DNA from: Cyclobacteriaceae bacterium
Lineage (GTDB): Bacteria > Bacteroidota > Bacteroidia > Cytophagales > Cyclobacteriaceae
Direction of reading: 5' to 3'
DNA: 64,000 bases
Assembly (NCBI GenBank): GCA_019638395.1
Contig: JAHBTX010000004.1
Location: 432,411-496,410, forward strand
Part shown: positions 62,364 through 64,000 of the stretch, piece after piece
Layout: every line of letters starts with the position of its first letter
Numbering within the stretch: the first letter of the stretch is position 1
Program-made: the position numbers and the translations under genes
Notes under the pieces: model-generated
The model's database searches: none
What the model was told of the DNA's origin: nothing
What the model saw: only the letters and a program-made list of their open reading frames with translations

Positions 62364-64000
62364 ATGAATACAGGAGAGAACGAACAAGCATTGCGTAAGA
62401 TCATTGACTTTATCCGGCTGATAAGTCTCGTGATCCTGCTTATCCATTTCTATATAGCCGGATATGCATACTACCATAGTGTTGGGCTAACCCATCGGGT
62501 CGCTGATCAGATTCTCGTATCGCTTGCACACACCGGGCTATTCACCAGTTCCCTGAAAGCAAAAACAATTGCGCTAGGTTTACTGGTGATCTCCCTTGTC
62601 GGAGCAAAAGGGAAAAAGGATGAGACGTTAACCTGGTGGAAACCCATACTCTGTATAATAGTAGGGGTTGGACTGTACTATGGTGCTCAACTGCTTTTTC
62701 TAATGAAACAGGATGCCCCCACACAGTTGGTAATTTACTATGGACTTTCGGCTATAGGCTATCTCCTGATCCTCACCGGCGGCACCTTGTTAACCCGTTT
62801 AATTAAGCTGCGGTTTCGCAAGGACATCTTCAATAAGCTCAATGAATCGTTTCCGCAGGAAGAAAGATTGCTGGAGAATGAATACTCCATCAACCTCCCG
62901 GCAGCCTATAACCTGCAAGGTAAAAGACGCAAAAGCTGGATCAATGTGATTAACCCCTTTCGTTCCTCGCTCGTCATCGGTACACCCGGTGCGGGTAAGT
63001 CTTACTTTGTCATCAGACACATCATCGCCCAACACATCCGCAAAGGCTTCGCCATGTTCATCTATGATTTTAAGTATGATGACCTCACCCGCATTGCCTA
63101 TAACATGTTGTTAAAAAATGCCAAGGTGTATCCGGTGTTGCCAAAATTTTATGTCATCAACTTTGAAGACCTCTCGCGGACACATCGGTGCAATCCGTTA
63201 GACCCTGCCACCATGGATGATATCACAGATGCCACTGAGTCTTCCAGAACCATCATGCTTGGACTCAACCGGGAATGGATCAAAAAGCAAGGGGACTTTT
63301 TCGTGGAATCACCCATCAACTTTGTTACTGGCATCATCTGGTTTCTGCGCAAGCATGAAGACGGCAAGTACTGCACATTGCCGCATGTGATTGAACTCAT
63401 GCAATTGGAATACCCACAGCTTTTTAAGCTACTGCGCACAGAACCGGAAATAGAAGTACTGATTAATCCGTTTGAGTCTGCTTTTAAGAATGAAGCCATG
63501 GAACAATTGGAAGGGCAGATCGCCAGTGCCAAGATCAGCATGGCTCGCCTCGCTTCACCACAATTATATTATGTGTTGTCAGGAAATGATTTTACGCTTG
63601 ACATCAACAACCCCAAAGAACCCAAGTTGGTGTGCATGGGTAACAATCCGCAGAAGCAACAGATCTATGGAGCCGTGTTGTCGCTTTACATTTCCAGGGT
63701 GATCAAACTGGTTAACAAAAAGCACCAGCAGAAATGCAGTTTGATCTTTGATGAATTCCCCACCATTTACTTCAATGGGATTGACGGGTTGATCGCCACG
63801 GCCCGCGCTAACAAAGTGGCCACCACGCTAGCCGTGCAGGATTATAGCCAGCTCAAAAAGGATTACGGAAAAGATCAGGCTGAGGTAATCATGAACATTG
63901 TGGGCAATGTGATCAGCGGCCAGGTAGTAGGGGATACCGCCAAACTTTTATCAGAGCGTTTTGGCAAGATTGTGCAGGAACGCGAAAGCATTTCCATCAA
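62364..64000 (+). CDS. traG: TraG/VirD4-type coupling protein, C-terminus cut by window edge
   Basis: About 545 residues are visible from the ATG at 62364, with no stop before the window ends. Four N-terminal membrane helices (within 1-155) are followed by the ATPase: Walker A VIGTPGAGKSYFV (about 206-218), FAMFIYDFKYDDLTR, and Walker B CSLIFDEFPTIYF with the following NKVATTLAVQDYSQL sensor. It is the type IV coupling protein that brings the relaxosome to the secretion channel. It may be a mobilization-only element if no full channel follows. Confidence 0.9.
   Translation, partial: MNTGENEQALRKIIDFIRLISLVILLIHFYIAGYAYYHSVGLTHRVADQILVSLAHTGLFTSSLKAKTIALGLLVISLVGAKGKKDETLTWWKPILCIIVGVGLYYGAQLLFLMKQDAPTQLVIYYGLSAIGYLLILTGGTLLTRLIKLRFRKDIFNKLNESFPQEERLLENEYSINLPAAYNLQGKRRKSWINVINPFRSSLVIGTPGAGKSYFVIRHIIAQHIRKGFAMFIYDFKYDDLTRIAYNMLLKNAKVYPVLPKFYVINFEDLSRTHRCNPLDPATMDDITDATESSRTIMLGLNREWIKKQGDFFVESPINFVTGIIWFLRKHEDGKYCTLPHVIELMQLEYPQLFKLLRTEPEIEVLINPFESAFKNEAMEQLEGQIASAKISMARLASPQLYYVLSGNDFTLDINNPKEPKLVCMGNNPQKQQIYGAVLSLYISRVIKLVNKKHQQKCSLIFDEFPTIYFNGIDGLIATARANKVATTLAVQDYSQLKKDYGKDQAEVIMNIVGNVISGQVVGDTAKLLSERFGKIVQERESISI

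Larger units (their letters stand above)
23254..64000. mobile_element. Integrative mobilizable/conjugative element with defence island (right end outside window)
   Basis: The region begins directly after tRNA-Leu. It contains an excisionase-like HTH gene, an RteC-like regulator, many defence-type genes of differing base composition, and then MobC, a MOBP relaxase and a TraG/VirD4-type coupling protein cut by the window edge. This is the gene content of Bacteroidota ICEs or mobilizable islands. No tyrosine integrase and no second attachment site lie in the window, so both the left junction and the extent are inferred. Confidence 0.75.

Overview
The window reads as a chromosomal segment of a member of the Bacteroidota, probably a Cytophagia-type organism. 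The placement rests on SusC/RagA and SusD proteins, a C25 peptidase with a type IX secretion C-terminal domain, a LytS/LytTR pair, FecR-type anti-sigma factors, an RteC-like regulator, and a Bacteroidota-style MobC/relaxase/TraG set. No rRNA or CRISPR array was seen. One tRNA gene, tRNA-Leu(CAA), lies at 23172-23253.

Positions 1-23.3 kb look like ordinary core chromosome. In order they hold: a truncated SusC-type receptor, an SGNH lipoprotein, a PD40 beta-propeller protein, a small membrane protein, a LytS/LytTR two-component pair, a propeller lipoprotein, a very large PorU2-like C25 peptidase, a PadR/PspC regulatory pair, RecQ, an enoyl-CoA hydratase-family protein, ComEC, a DUF1330 protein, PhoH, an S-adenosylmethionine hydroxide adenosyltransferase and an ABM-domain protein, ending at the tRNA-Leu gene and its terminator.

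From just after the tRNA to the right edge of the window (about 23.3-64 kb, with the right end of the element outside) the content is that of an integrative mobile element. The left end carries an excisionase-like HTH protein, an orphan ECF sigma factor with a shortened FecR anti-sigma factor, and an RteC-like protein. The right end carries a hairpin-rich oriT candidate, MobC, a MOBP relaxase and the start of a TraG/VirD4-type coupling protein. No integrase is present in the window.

Between those ends lies a dense defence and conflict island. (a) An SMC/OLD-like ATPase with a DUF4435/TOPRIM-like tail faces an unknown 347-aa protein. (b) A trypsin-like protease fused to a DNA/RNA non-specific endonuclease is followed by a secreted barrel-like protein. 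(c) A minus-strand operon encodes a DUF6602-like PD-(D/E)XK protein, a YejK/NdpA-like protein, an AIPR protein and a small protein. (d) A Fic protein follows. (e) A type I restriction-modification locus has the order HTH - HsdM-HsdS fusion - PrrC-type anticodon nuclease - HsdR, the arrangement of the E. coli prr locus. (f) A single-chain MNT-HEPN protein faces an XRE regulator.

A second cargo block (49.8-59.8 kb) is a nutrient-uptake and redox module: ECF sigma factor, FecR, STN-SusC, SusD, TlpA-like thioredoxin, DUF6520 peptide, MauE/DoxX membrane protein and a Crp/Fnr regulator. It is preceded by a structured leader with two interleaved inverted repeats.

The best candidates for something new are the AIPR/YejK-like/DUF6602 operon, the protease-nuclease fusion with its secreted neighbour, and the prr-like anticodon-nuclease locus with a fused M-S subunit carrying a single target-recognition domain. 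All functional statements rest on motif recognition by eye. No database search was run.
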